Source of the DNA: Eubacteriales bacterium
GTDB taxonomy: Bacteria > Bacillota > Clostridia > Lachnospirales > Lachnospiraceae
Length of the DNA stretch: 64,000 nt
NCBI GenBank assembly: GCA_030536555.1
Contig: JAUNPU010000010.1
Location: 1-64,000, forward strand
Direction: 5' to 3'
Part shown: positions 34,395 through 41,831 of the stretch, in pieces
How the letters are laid out: each line of letters opens with the position of its first letter
Position numbering within the stretch: the first letter of the stretch is position 1
The notes under the pieces: generated by a model
Databases searched by the model: none
Seen by the model: only the letters and a program-made list of their open reading frames with translations
Told to the model about the DNA's origin: nothing
Position numbers and translations under genes: made by a program

Positions 34395-35213
34395 TCATTC
34401 CGCCAGAACTTCCTCCTGCAGGAAAAAGTATGCGTTGTTGACTGCCACAGCAGCCGCAGAAGAAGAAATGGTAGCACCGGATACCGCGTCAAGTTCCGTC
34501 GTGATGCCCGCTGACGTTCCCTCCGCTCCGGTTTCTCCCTGTGCTTCTTCTTTTGCAGATGAAGCCAGAAGCCCTGCCCGCTCCATCCGAACAAGAGACT
34601 GTTCTTCTGCCGGAAGATCCGCTACCGGCGTAACCAGTTCCGTCTCCTCCATCGCACTGAGCGTCAACCCGGAAGCATACAGCTTGCGCACCGTATTGCT
34701 CTCCACGCTCTGATCTTGAGGATTCCAGGCTGCCGGATCCGATAATCCCGTGCCCTCCTGCACCGCTTCCTCCTCTTCTGACGCTCCTTCCGTCACAGCA
34801 CCATAAGCAGCACCGGTTCCCGGAGATACCACCGCCAGATCTTTGCCCTTGAAGCTCACCGGTGCCTGAACACCCGCAAACTGACCCGTAAACTCCGGCG
34901 AAGTCACATTCGAACCGATGCCATCCGTCTCTGCCTGGGACGCGATCTCCAGCGCCTGAATCACCTTCCCCTCGGAGTCAAATGTAACCGCAACCTCAAC
35001 ATCACTCTGGAATCCGGCCGCAGATGCATGCACCCGATACCCCTCTTTGGTCTGATTCAAGCTGGTAACTCCGTAGGAAGCAGCATCCATTCCGGAAATA
35101 TCAACTGCCTTTCCCTCGCCCACTTTCCAGATTCCTGACTCGACAAACGCAATATTAGCAGCCGAAAGTGCGCACATCACAGCCAGCGACACCAACGTTT
35201 CTTTTTTCTTCAT
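34395..35213 (-). CDS. Membrane-anchored FMN-binding domain protein with a large insertion
   Basis: A 272-residue exported flavoprotein. The N-terminal hydrophobic helix (residues 6-25) is a signal anchor. An FMN-binding domain follows, but in two parts: VEVAVTFDSEGKVIQALEI to TGQFAG (72-114) and LDAVSGATISSS (241-252). T248 of the SGATIS motif is the predicted flavinylation site. Between them lie about 110 residues of Glu/Ala/Ser-rich sequence not found in RnfG-type domains. GGGAGGAG precedes the ATG. It lies between the P-loop gene and the AOR operon promoter, and probably passes electrons outside the membrane. The function of the insertion is unknown. Confidence 0.85.
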   Translation of the reverse strand: MKKKETLVSLAVMCALSAANIAFVESGIWKVGEGKAVDISGMDAASYGVTSLNQTKEGYRVHASAAGFQSDVEVAVTFDSEGKVIQALEIASQAETDGIGSNVTSPEFTGQFAGVQAPVSFKGKDLAVVSPGTGAAYGAVTEGASEEEEAVQEGTGLSDPAAWNPQDQSVESNTVRKLYASGLTLSAMEETELVTPVADLPAEEQSLVRMERAGLLASSAKEEAQGETGAEGTSAGITTELDAVSGATISSSAAAVAVNNAYFFLQEEVLAE

Positions 35214-35275
35214 AGCCTTGCTCCTCCCTTATCTCTTTGTGATAAATATATCAAATTTCCAAACCAAAGTAAAGC

Positions 35276-35854
35276 CTACTTCGGACCATACTTTTCCAAT
35301 ATCCGACAAAATTCCGATTCCCTGGATTCCAGTATTTCGTCCGCAAAAGAAACCGCTTTCACAGCCGATGGCTTCCACGCTCCACCCTCATCTCCAATCA
35401 TCAGAAACGCCCTGGGCTTTACCACATTCGCCACGCTGTTGGACTCGCAGATGACCATCGCTTCCGGCTCCGTCCGGACAATCTGGTCCAGAACCGCCTT
35501 CATCGCCTCCGCCAGTCCCTCCGGATACGCACGCACCAGATATACCGGTCTGGCTCCCGCCTTTGCAAACCGCATGGTATCTTTGTTGCCGGTTCCGTGC
35601 TCCTCATGAATATCAAAGCAGCTCTTCAGCCCCTTGCATATCCCGCAGCCCTTCCCCCCTCTCGGGCAGATATCTCCATGATTATGTACGGTTACCACCT
35701 TGACTGCCGCCACCGGCCCTGCTTTCGCATACGCCTCAATCATCCGCTCCGCCAGCTCCGTCTTCCCCAGATTCCTGCCGGCTGCGCCGAAAAGCAGCAT
35801 GTTGGAAGCCGGGATTCGCTTTCCCGCCGCTTCACATTTATTCTGTTCTGTCAT
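35276..35854 (-). CDS. P-loop protein, MobB-like, with a four-Cys cluster
   Basis: A 192-residue cytoplasmic nucleotide-binding protein. The Walker A motif is GAAGRNLGKT (residues 23-32), followed by AVKVVTVHNHGD as in MobB/SIMIBI proteins of molybdenum-cofactor synthesis. An inserted Cys set C63, C70, C73 and C79 (CPRGGKGCGICKGLKSC) is not part of standard MobB and could bind Fe-S or Zn. It is the first gene before the FMN-binding protein and AOR operon. A role in making or inserting the bis-pterin cofactor, or in a GTP-driven maturation step, is inferred from context. Confidence 0.75.
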   Translation of the reverse strand: MTEQNKCEAAGKRIPASNMLLFGAAGRNLGKTELAERMIEAYAKAGPVAAVKVVTVHNHGDICPRGGKGCGICKGLKSCFDIHEEHGTGNKDTMRFAKAGARPVYLVRAYPEGLAEAMKAVLDQIVRTEPEAMVICESNSVANVVKPRAFLMIGDEGGAWKPSAVKAVSFADEILESRESEFCRILEKYGPK

Positions 35855-35947
35855 CGTTGCCTTCTTCTCCCATCTCCGGTTCGCTCCGTAAGGCGCTCCT
35901 CATGCTTTTCGCAGCCTCCACATCCGGGAACCATCGTACTACATTCC

Positions 35948-35976
35948 ATTGTCTATTTTCCGTCAAAAAAAGTCAA
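35948..35976 (-). promoter_or_regulatory. Candidate promoter of the P-loop/FMN protein operon
   Basis: On the minus strand TTGACT (35971-35976), 17 bp and GACAAT (35948-35953). The -10 is imperfect. The gap 35855-36114 otherwise holds only the Rnf terminator. Confidence 0.4.
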
Positions 35977-36030
35977 GAGTTATCCGAAAATTTTTTCGAT
36001 TTTTTCGATTTCACATAAAAACGCGGTATA

Positions 36031-36067
36031 AAAAAAGAGATGCGATTCCTAAAAGTCGCATCTCTTT
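36031..36067 (-). terminator. Terminator of the rnf operon
   Basis: A perfect 12-bp stem (AAAGAGATGCGA with TCGCATCTCTTT) is followed on the minus strand by a long T-run, 48 bp after the rnfB stop. Confidence 0.9.
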
Positions 36068-36114
36068 CTCAATATTCAGAACTGTTCTATTACATATTTA
36101 TTCTGATGTTTTCC

Positions 36115-36900
36115 CTACAGAATCACCTTAGCCGGACACTTCTCCGCGCACTTGCCACAGTTCGTACACTTCGTATAATCGATCACAGCCACATTGTTCT
36201 CCATGTGAATTGCATCGAACTCACACTGCTTGGTACACAGGGTACATGCGATACAGCCCGCATCACACTTCGCCTTTACATCCTTGCCCTTATCATGGGA
36301 GGAACACTGTACCAGATGCTGTGCGGAGTACGGAACCAGCTCGATTAAGTGATTCGGGCAGGCAGCCACACACTTGCCGCAGGCTACACACTTCTCCTTG
36401 TCAACCACAGCCACACCGTCAACCACGTGGATGGCGTCGAACTGACATGCCTTCACGCAAGAGCCGTAGCCCATACATCCGTATGCACATGCCTTCTCGC
36501 CTGCGCCCGGTACCACTGCCACCTTAGAGCAGTCATCGATACCGAAATAGTTGTACTGCACGCGGGTCTTGTCGCAGGTACCTTTACACTTTACGAATGC
36601 AACCTTCTTCTCAGCCGCGCCGCTTGAAACGCCCATGATCGCCGCAATCTTGTCAGCAACGGCAGCGCCGCCCACCGGACATCCGCCTACCGGAGCGGTA
36701 CCTGCAGCGATGGCACTTGCCAGACCGTCACATCCCGGGAAGCCGCAGCCGCCGCAGTTGTTGCCCGGCAGTTCTGCACGAACCAGGATCTCTTTCTCAT
36801 CTACCTCTACTTTGAACTTCTCACTGGCGATGCCCAGCAGCACACCGATGATGATACCGATGCCGCCTACGACAACCGCCGCCATAAGCAAACCTGTCAT
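36115..36900 (-). CDS. rnfB: Rnf complex iron-sulfur subunit RnfB
   Basis: A 261-residue ferredoxin-interacting subunit of the Na+/H+-translocating ferredoxin:NAD+ oxidoreductase. One N-terminal membrane helix is followed by the Fes domain with NNCGGCGFPGCDG and a later Cys. Several [4Fe-4S] sets then follow, such as CMGYGSCVKAC, CVACGKCVAACP, CIACTLCTKQC and CTNCGKCAEKCP. GGGAGG at 9 nt precedes the ATG. It is the last gene of rnfCDGEAB. It receives electrons from reduced ferredoxin, which in this organism may come from the hydrogenase or the AOR. Confidence 0.96.
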   Translation of the reverse strand: MTGLLMAAVVVGGIGIIIGVLLGIASEKFKVEVDEKEILVRAELPGNNCGGCGFPGCDGLASAIAAGTAPVGGCPVGGAAVADKIAAIMGVSSGAAEKKVAFVKCKGTCDKTRVQYNYFGIDDCSKVAVVPGAGEKACAYGCMGYGSCVKACQFDAIHVVDGVAVVDKEKCVACGKCVAACPNHLIELVPYSAQHLVQCSSHDKGKDVKAKCDAGCIACTLCTKQCEFDAIHMENNVAVIDYTKCTNCGKCAEKCPAKVIL

Positions 36901-36917
36901 ATTTCCTTACCTCCCTC

Positions 36918-37493
36918 TTAAATCAGTCCGGAGAATCCCAGGAAGGCAATCGCCATCAGACCAGAGGTGATCAGTACGATCGGGGAACCCTGGAAGTTGT
37001 ATGGGATGTCATTGTCTTCAATGCTCTCACGAATGCTTGCCAGCAGGACAATGGCGATGGTGAAACCGACTGCGGTACCCACACCGTTTGCCACGCTGAA
37101 AATGAAGTTGTAACCCTTCTGTACGTTGGTCAGGGCTGCACCCAGAACCGCACAGTTGGTGGTGATCAGCGGAAGGAATACGCCCAGCGCCTGATACAGG
37201 GACGGCATGCTCTTCTTAAGGAACATCTCCACGAACTGTACCAGTGCAGCGATAACCAGGATAAATGCGATCGTCTGTAAGTATTCCAGATGAAGCGGAA
37301 CCAGCACGAAGGAATATACCAGGTTGGTGGCGATACTTGCCAGCGTAATAACGAAGATAACGGCACCGCCCATACCGAGGGAGGTGTCAACTTTCTTGGA
37401 TACACCAAGGAACGGGCACAGGCCCTGGAACTGACTCAGGATGATATTGTTAACCAGAGCAGATCCCACAATAATTAAAATCAATTCTTTCAT
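36918..37493 (-). CDS. rnfA: Rnf complex membrane subunit RnfA
   Basis: A 191-residue membrane protein with six helices. The conserved Cys residues in QGLCPFLGVSK (C25) and TTNCAVLGAA (C108) are, with those of RnfE, the ligands of the intramembrane [2Fe-2S] cluster known from Rnf/Nqr structures. GGAGG at 8 nt precedes the ATG, 12 bp after the rnfE stop. It forms the membrane electron path together with RnfE. Confidence 0.96.
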   Translation of the reverse strand: MKELILIIVGSALVNNIILSQFQGLCPFLGVSKKVDTSLGMGGAVIFVITLASIATNLVYSFVLVPLHLEYLQTIAFILVIAALVQFVEMFLKKSMPSLYQALGVFLPLITTNCAVLGAALTNVQKGYNFIFSVANGVGTAVGFTIAIVLLASIRESIEDNDIPYNFQGSPIVLITSGLMAIAFLGFSGLI

Positions 37494-37505
37494 CTACCCG
37501 GCCTC

Positions 37506-38300
37506 CTATTCGTCTTTCTTGTCCATTTTTGCTTTTAACTCTGCTTCTTTCTTCGCCAGAGCAGCCTTCTTTGCAGCCAGTGCCTCCTCCTGCGCCTGAA
37601 GCCGTAAGGTCTCCAGGGTGGTGTGGTTGGACATACATGCAGAACCGGTACAGTTCATGCAGTTGCCGCCACATGCCAGCTTGGACTGGGGTGCTGCGGA
37701 GCCGTTGGTTGCAGACGGAGCTTTGAACTTGTTCTGCAGTGCGGTCAGGATTGCCAGTACGAAGAATGCGCCCGGTGCCAGACCGAAGATGGTGACACGG
37801 AAATCCTCCGGAATCACTTCCATACCGAAGATTGCGCCGCCGCCGATCAGCTCACGGACAACAGCGATACAGGTTAAGCCCACGGTAAATCCAAGGCCCA
37901 TACCGATACCGTCAAATGCAGACTCTACCGGACCGTTCTTTGCAGCGTATGCCTCTGCACGGCCCAGAATGATACAGTTAACAACGATCAGCGGGATGTA
38001 GATACCCAGAGACTCGTACAGGCTCGGAACATATGCCTGCAAAAGCAGCTGAACGATGGTAACCAGGGATGCTACGATTACGATGTATGCCGGAATACGC
38101 ACACGATCCGGAATAATCTTCCGCAGAGCGGAAATAATAAGGTTGGAGAACACCAGTACCGCCGTGGTGGACAGTCCCATACCAATACCGTTGATGGCCG
38201 TGGTGGTAACTGCCAGCGTCGGACACATACCAAGCATCAGCACGAAGGTCGGGTTCTCTTTGATAATACCGTTGTATAAACGTTCGATATATTTATTCAT
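37506..38300 (-). CDS. rnfE: Rnf complex membrane subunit RnfE with a Cys-rich C-terminal tail
   Basis: A 264-residue membrane protein. Residues 1-190 are a normal RnfE with six helices and the cluster ligands C26 (GMCPTLA) and C109 (VNCIILG). Beyond the usual end, about 74 extra residues carry ACGGNCMNCTGSACM (C210, C214, C217, C222) and a Lys/Glu/Ala-rich helix likely to be a coiled coil (about 228-264). GGAGG at 9 nt precedes the ATG, 13 bp after rnfG. The tail should face the cytoplasm and could hold an extra metal or Fe-S centre; this is inferred. Confidence 0.95.
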   Translation of the reverse strand: MNKYIERLYNGIIKENPTFVLMLGMCPTLAVTTTAINGIGMGLSTTAVLVFSNLIISALRKIIPDRVRIPAYIVIVASLVTIVQLLLQAYVPSLYESLGIYIPLIVVNCIILGRAEAYAAKNGPVESAFDGIGMGLGFTVGLTCIAVVRELIGGGAIFGMEVIPEDFRVTIFGLAPGAFFVLAILTALQNKFKAPSATNGSAAPQSKLACGGNCMNCTGSACMSNHTTLETLRLQAQEEALAAKKAALAKKEAELKAKMDKKDE

Positions 38301-38313
38301 GACTTCCCACCTC

Positions 38314-38928
38314 CTACTTTGCCAGACAGTTATTTACAAAATAAACTGCCGCGTTCACTGCACCGGTGACTGCGTTTGATGTAATGGTCGCGCCACTGAT
38401 TGCATTGATTTCATTGTCTGCAGATGCTCCGCCGCCTTTGACAACTGCGAAGGACTCTGCTTTCTTGCCTGCATACTGATCCTTGAACTCCGGAGTCGCT
38501 GCATTCATACCAAGACCTGCAGTCTCAGCCAGAGTTAAGAACTCGATGCCGTTGACGGTGCCGTCTGCCTGAATACCTACGGATACGGTGATCGCGCCGC
38601 CGTAACCATCGTTAGAAGTAGCGGTAACCACATAGCCTGCCTCAGCGCCGGAAGCGTCCAGAGCTGCCGCAACCTCGTCTACGGTCACATTGCCGTAGCC
38701 CAGACCTGCAACCTCCGCATTGCCTGCCTCAAGGGCAGCCGGATCATCTACCATACCGAAGGATGCTGCATCCGGAAATACGGTACGGAATGCAGACTCT
38801 TTCGCTGCCAGATTCGCTGCTGCGATCGGAGCCTTTGTCATCTCATATACGCCGCCTAAGCATGCGCCTGCCACCAGGGTAATTGCGCACAGCACTACGG
38901 CGTCTTTCATAAATCCACCTTTACTCAT
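38314..38928 (-). CDS. rnfG: Rnf complex flavoprotein subunit RnfG
   Basis: A 204-residue subunit with one N-terminal membrane helix (residues 8-30) and an extracytoplasmic FMN-binding domain. FMN is attached covalently to the Thr of SGATIT (T181). Its ATG overlaps the rnfD stop by 4 bp, indicating translational coupling. It passes electrons between RnfD and the intramembrane cluster. No ApbE flavin transferase gene lies in the window. Confidence 0.95.
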   Translation of the reverse strand: MSKGGFMKDAVVLCAITLVAGACLGGVYEMTKAPIAAANLAAKESAFRTVFPDAASFGMVDDPAALEAGNAEVAGLGYGNVTVDEVAAALDASGAEAGYVVTATSNDGYGGAITVSVGIQADGTVNGIEFLTLAETAGLGMNAATPEFKDQYAGKKAESFAVVKGGGASADNEINAISGATITSNAVTGAVNAAVYFVNNCLAK

Positions 38929-39851
38929 GCCTTCTTGCCCTCCTTTCCAAATGCTACCGGAAGGGTGTATTTCTCAATCAGCGGAACCAGCATGTTGCTG
39001 ATGATGATTGCATAGGAAACGCCCTCTGCGGAACCACCAAACAGACGGAACAGTCCGGTCAGCACACCAAGCAGAATACCGAACACGATTTGACCCTTCG
39101 GGGTAATCGGGCTGGTCACATAGTCGGTTGCCATGAAGAACGCACCGAAGATCAGACCGCCGCCGCAGATATGAGCCAGCACAAAGTTCAGATCCTGTTT
39201 GCCGAAAATAAATACGAATACCGCTACGGTCAGGATATAGGTAACCGGAATCCGCAGGGAAATAACTTTCTTAAATACCAGGTAAGCCGCGCCGATCAGC
39301 AGTGCGATCACGGATACCTCACCGATGGTTCCCGGGATCTTACCGACGAACATGGCAGCTACATCTACCTGACCGCCGGTCTTTAATACAGCCAGCGGAG
39401 TTGCCCCGCTCCAGCCATCCAGCTTGAAGGTGGACATCTTGCCTGCGAAGGAAATCAGCAGGAAGCAGCGGGCAGCCAGTGCCGGGTTCATGAAGTTCTG
39501 TCCCAGACCGCCGTATAACTGCTTCACAACAATGATAGCGAACACGCCGCCCAGCGCCGGCATCCATACCGGAATATCAGCCGGCATATTCAGTGCCAGA
39601 ATCATACCGGTTACCACTGCACTCATATCATAAATGGTGATCGGCTTGTCCATAATCTTCTCATATGCATATTCACTCAGCACGCACGCAAGAATCGTAG
39701 CAGCCAGCACCATCAGTGCGTGGAATCCAAACTGGAATACACCGAACGCAGTTGCCGGCAGCATAGCGATAACCACATCCGTCATGATGCTCTGAGTGGT
39801 CTCCTGGCTTCGAACGTGCGGGGATGATGATACGTTTAATAATTTACTCAT
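38925..39851 (-). CDS. rnfD: Rnf complex membrane flavoprotein subunit RnfD
   Basis: A 308-residue membrane protein with about ten helices, the likely ion-translocating subunit. The flavinylation motif is SGATPL (T151), where FMN is linked to the Thr. GGAGGGGAG precedes the ATG, 14 bp after rnfC. The family assignment is clear along the whole length. Confidence 0.95.
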   Translation of the reverse strand: MSKLLNVSSSPHVRSQETTQSIMTDVVIAMLPATAFGVFQFGFHALMVLAATILACVLSEYAYEKIMDKPITIYDMSAVVTGMILALNMPADIPVWMPALGGVFAIIVVKQLYGGLGQNFMNPALAARCFLLISFAGKMSTFKLDGWSGATPLAVLKTGGQVDVAAMFVGKIPGTIGEVSVIALLIGAAYLVFKKVISLRIPVTYILTVAVFVFIFGKQDLNFVLAHICGGGLIFGAFFMATDYVTSPITPKGQIVFGILLGVLTGLFRLFGGSAEGVSYAIIISNMLVPLIEKYTLPVAFGKEGKKA

Positions 39852-39865
39852 GACTTACTCCCCTC

Positions 39866-41191
39866 CTACGCTTTCTTTCTGCGGTTTGCTGCAACCGTTT
39901 TTCTCATCTCTTTGAATGCCTGGGTCAGAGGTCTCTTCGCCGGACATACATAGGTACAGCTTCCGCACTCCATACATTCCATACCGTTGACCTTTACAAA
40001 AGCATCACAGTCGCCCTTTAAGGCAGCCTTCATCATCTTCACCGGTACAATATGGCTCGGACATACGCTGACGCACTTACCGCAGCGGATACACGGAGTC
40101 TCCTCATTGGCAGCAACCTCATCTCTGGTCATGCACAGCAGAGCGGAGTTGGTCTTGGTCACCGGAATATCCGTGGTGAACAGCGCCATACCCATCATCG
40201 GACCGCCTGCAATCAGCTTCTCCGGCTCAGTCTTGAAGCCGCCTGCAGCCTCAACCAGCTCCTGGAAGTTGGTGCCGATCTTCACGTTGAAGTTGATCGG
40301 ATTTGCAATGGCATCACCGGTCACGGTCACGATACGTCTCATCAGCGGAGTGGTCTTGCACACTGCCATATAGACAGAAATAACCGTGTCAATGTTGTCC
40401 ACGATGCAGCCTGCGTCTGCCGGCAGCATGGAGGAATTTACTTTTCTTCCGGTGATCGCGTTGATCAGGGAACGCTCACCGCCCTGCGGATACTTGGTCA
40501 GCAGCTCGCATACCTCGATACGCGGCTCGTCCTTCACCAGCTCGCGCAGCTTCTTAATGGCTTCCGGCTTGTTGTTCTCGATGCCGATCACGCCCTTCGC
40601 CTTGTCAAACAGCTGCAGGATCACCTTCAGACCGCCTACAATCTTCTCCGGCTCCTCGATCATCAGACGATAGTCACTGGTCAGATACGGCTCACACTCT
40701 GCACCGTTCACCAGAATATACTCAATCGCATTCTCATCCTTCGGAGACAGCTTTACGTGAGTCGGGAAGCCTGCGCCGCCTAAACCTACGATACCGGCTT
40801 CTTTTACAATGTCACGAATCTCCTGCTTGGACAGCTTCGCCGGATCGCGGTCTGCTCCCAGACCCTCTACCGTCTGATACTCTCCGTCATTCTCCACGAT
40901 GATGGAGTTCACCATCGCGCCGCTGGCAACCCGTCTCGGCTCGATTGCCTTGACTGTGCCGGATACGGAACAGATCACATTTGCGGAAATGAAGCCGCTT
41001 GCTTCGCCGATCTTCTGGCCTGCCAGAACCTTATCGCCTTTTGCAACAAGTGGTGTTGCCGGTGCGCCGATATGCTGGGACATCGGATAAACCAGTTCTC
41101 CCTTCGGCAGCAGCATCTGTACCGGCTTGTTCTCGGACAGTTCTTTTCCCTCGTAAGGATGAATGCCGCCTTTAAATGTAGCCAATCCCAT
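39866..41191 (-). CDS. rnfC: Rnf complex NADH-binding subunit RnfC
   Basis: A 441-residue cytoplasmic subunit with the FMN/NADH-binding NuoF-like fold (GLGGAGFPTHVKLSP, EYILVNGAECEPYL) and two C-terminal [4Fe-4S] motifs, CIRCGKCVSVCP and CMECGSCTYVCP. It reduces NAD+ with electrons that originate from ferredoxin. It is the first gene of the operon, with AGAGGG and AAAGG upstream of the ATG and a promoter 90-115 bp upstream. Confidence 0.96.
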   Translation of the reverse strand: MGLATFKGGIHPYEGKELSENKPVQMLLPKGELVYPMSQHIGAPATPLVAKGDKVLAGQKIGEASGFISANVICSVSGTVKAIEPRRVASGAMVNSIIVENDGEYQTVEGLGADRDPAKLSKQEIRDIVKEAGIVGLGGAGFPTHVKLSPKDENAIEYILVNGAECEPYLTSDYRLMIEEPEKIVGGLKVILQLFDKAKGVIGIENNKPEAIKKLRELVKDEPRIEVCELLTKYPQGGERSLINAITGRKVNSSMLPADAGCIVDNIDTVISVYMAVCKTTPLMRRIVTVTGDAIANPINFNVKIGTNFQELVEAAGGFKTEPEKLIAGGPMMGMALFTTDIPVTKTNSALLCMTRDEVAANEETPCIRCGKCVSVCPSHIVPVKMMKAALKGDCDAFVKVNGMECMECGSCTYVCPAKRPLTQAFKEMRKTVAANRRKKA

Positions 41192-41279
41192 CTACCTTTA
41201 CCCTCTTTCTTTAAATTAGTTCTTCATCGCGATCAAAATATCGCCTCTGACTTGCTAAGCGTATTTTGTCATCTTTAAC

Positions 41280-41308
41280 AGTATATCACAATTGAAACAT
41301 CCCGACAA
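41280..41308 (-). promoter_or_regulatory. Candidate promoter of the rnf operon
   Basis: On the minus strand TTGTCG (41303-41308), 17 bp and TATACT (41280-41285), giving a leader of about 80 nt. Confidence 0.55.
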
Positions 41309-41320
41309 TTGCAAATCACA

Positions 41321-41334
41321 CATTGTATACAATG
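41321..41334. promoter_or_regulatory. Perfect palindrome upstream of the rnf promoter
   Basis: CATTGTATACAATG, a perfect 14-bp palindrome about 13 bp upstream of the -35 box, a position suited to an activator. The regulator is unknown. Confidence 0.4.
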
Positions 41335-41578
41335 AAATTATTGGTTTTACACGGGTAATTCTGTAATTTCAATCGAATTTGGCGGAATTTCACGTTAAAA
41401 AAAAGACAATTTTTCTCTCACATCAGTTCCCCTTGTTTTTGACAAAATACAATCGAATTGAAAATTGCAGAATACTGTAAGATTTGGGAAACTATGGATT
41501 TGGTTTTGGCCGGACCCCTCGTTAAAAAAATACTCAAAATCCGACTTCCGCCTCTCATGCTTCGATTTATTGTTTTTT

Positions 41579-41596
41579 CTTATAAATATTTATAAG
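41579..41596. promoter_or_regulatory. Perfect AT-rich palindrome in the rnf upstream gap
   Basis: CTTATAAATATTTATAAG, a perfect 18-bp palindrome. The gap 41192-41831 is AT-rich and holds no credible gene; CAATCGAATT occurs twice in it (about 41370 and 41451). Confidence 0.35.
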
Positions 41597-41775
41597 TTAT
41601 TTTCTTTGTAATTTTTCAGCAACGTGCAATAAAAATCTTTCCGGCTGCATTAACCTGTTGAACGGATGAACAGAACATTCTGCTTTGCAGTGGAACACAT
41701 GGCAGACACTTATCAAGTATTACGAAATCCCTTGATGCATTACACTCTATCACACCCGCCCTGTCTTCTGCTGCA

Positions 41776-41828
41776 GAACAGAACCGAGGAGGCAGTGAAA
41801 TACTGCCTCCTCATGTTCTGTTTTTTTA
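41776..41828. terminator. Strong terminator hairpin after the manA-like gene
   Basis: GAGGAGGCAGT and ACTGCCTCCTC arms, extended by CAGAAC/GTTCTG, with a 7-T run on the plus strand. It ends the GH42-isomerase operon on the minus strand and would stop any plus-strand transcript from the rnf upstream gap. Confidence 0.8.
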
Positions 41829-41831
41829 TGC

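Noticed and set aside
41579..41596. The AT palindrome as a PerR or Fur box
   Set aside because: It is similar in base content but does not fit the TTATAATNATTATAA pattern at its centre, and it is far from any promoter.
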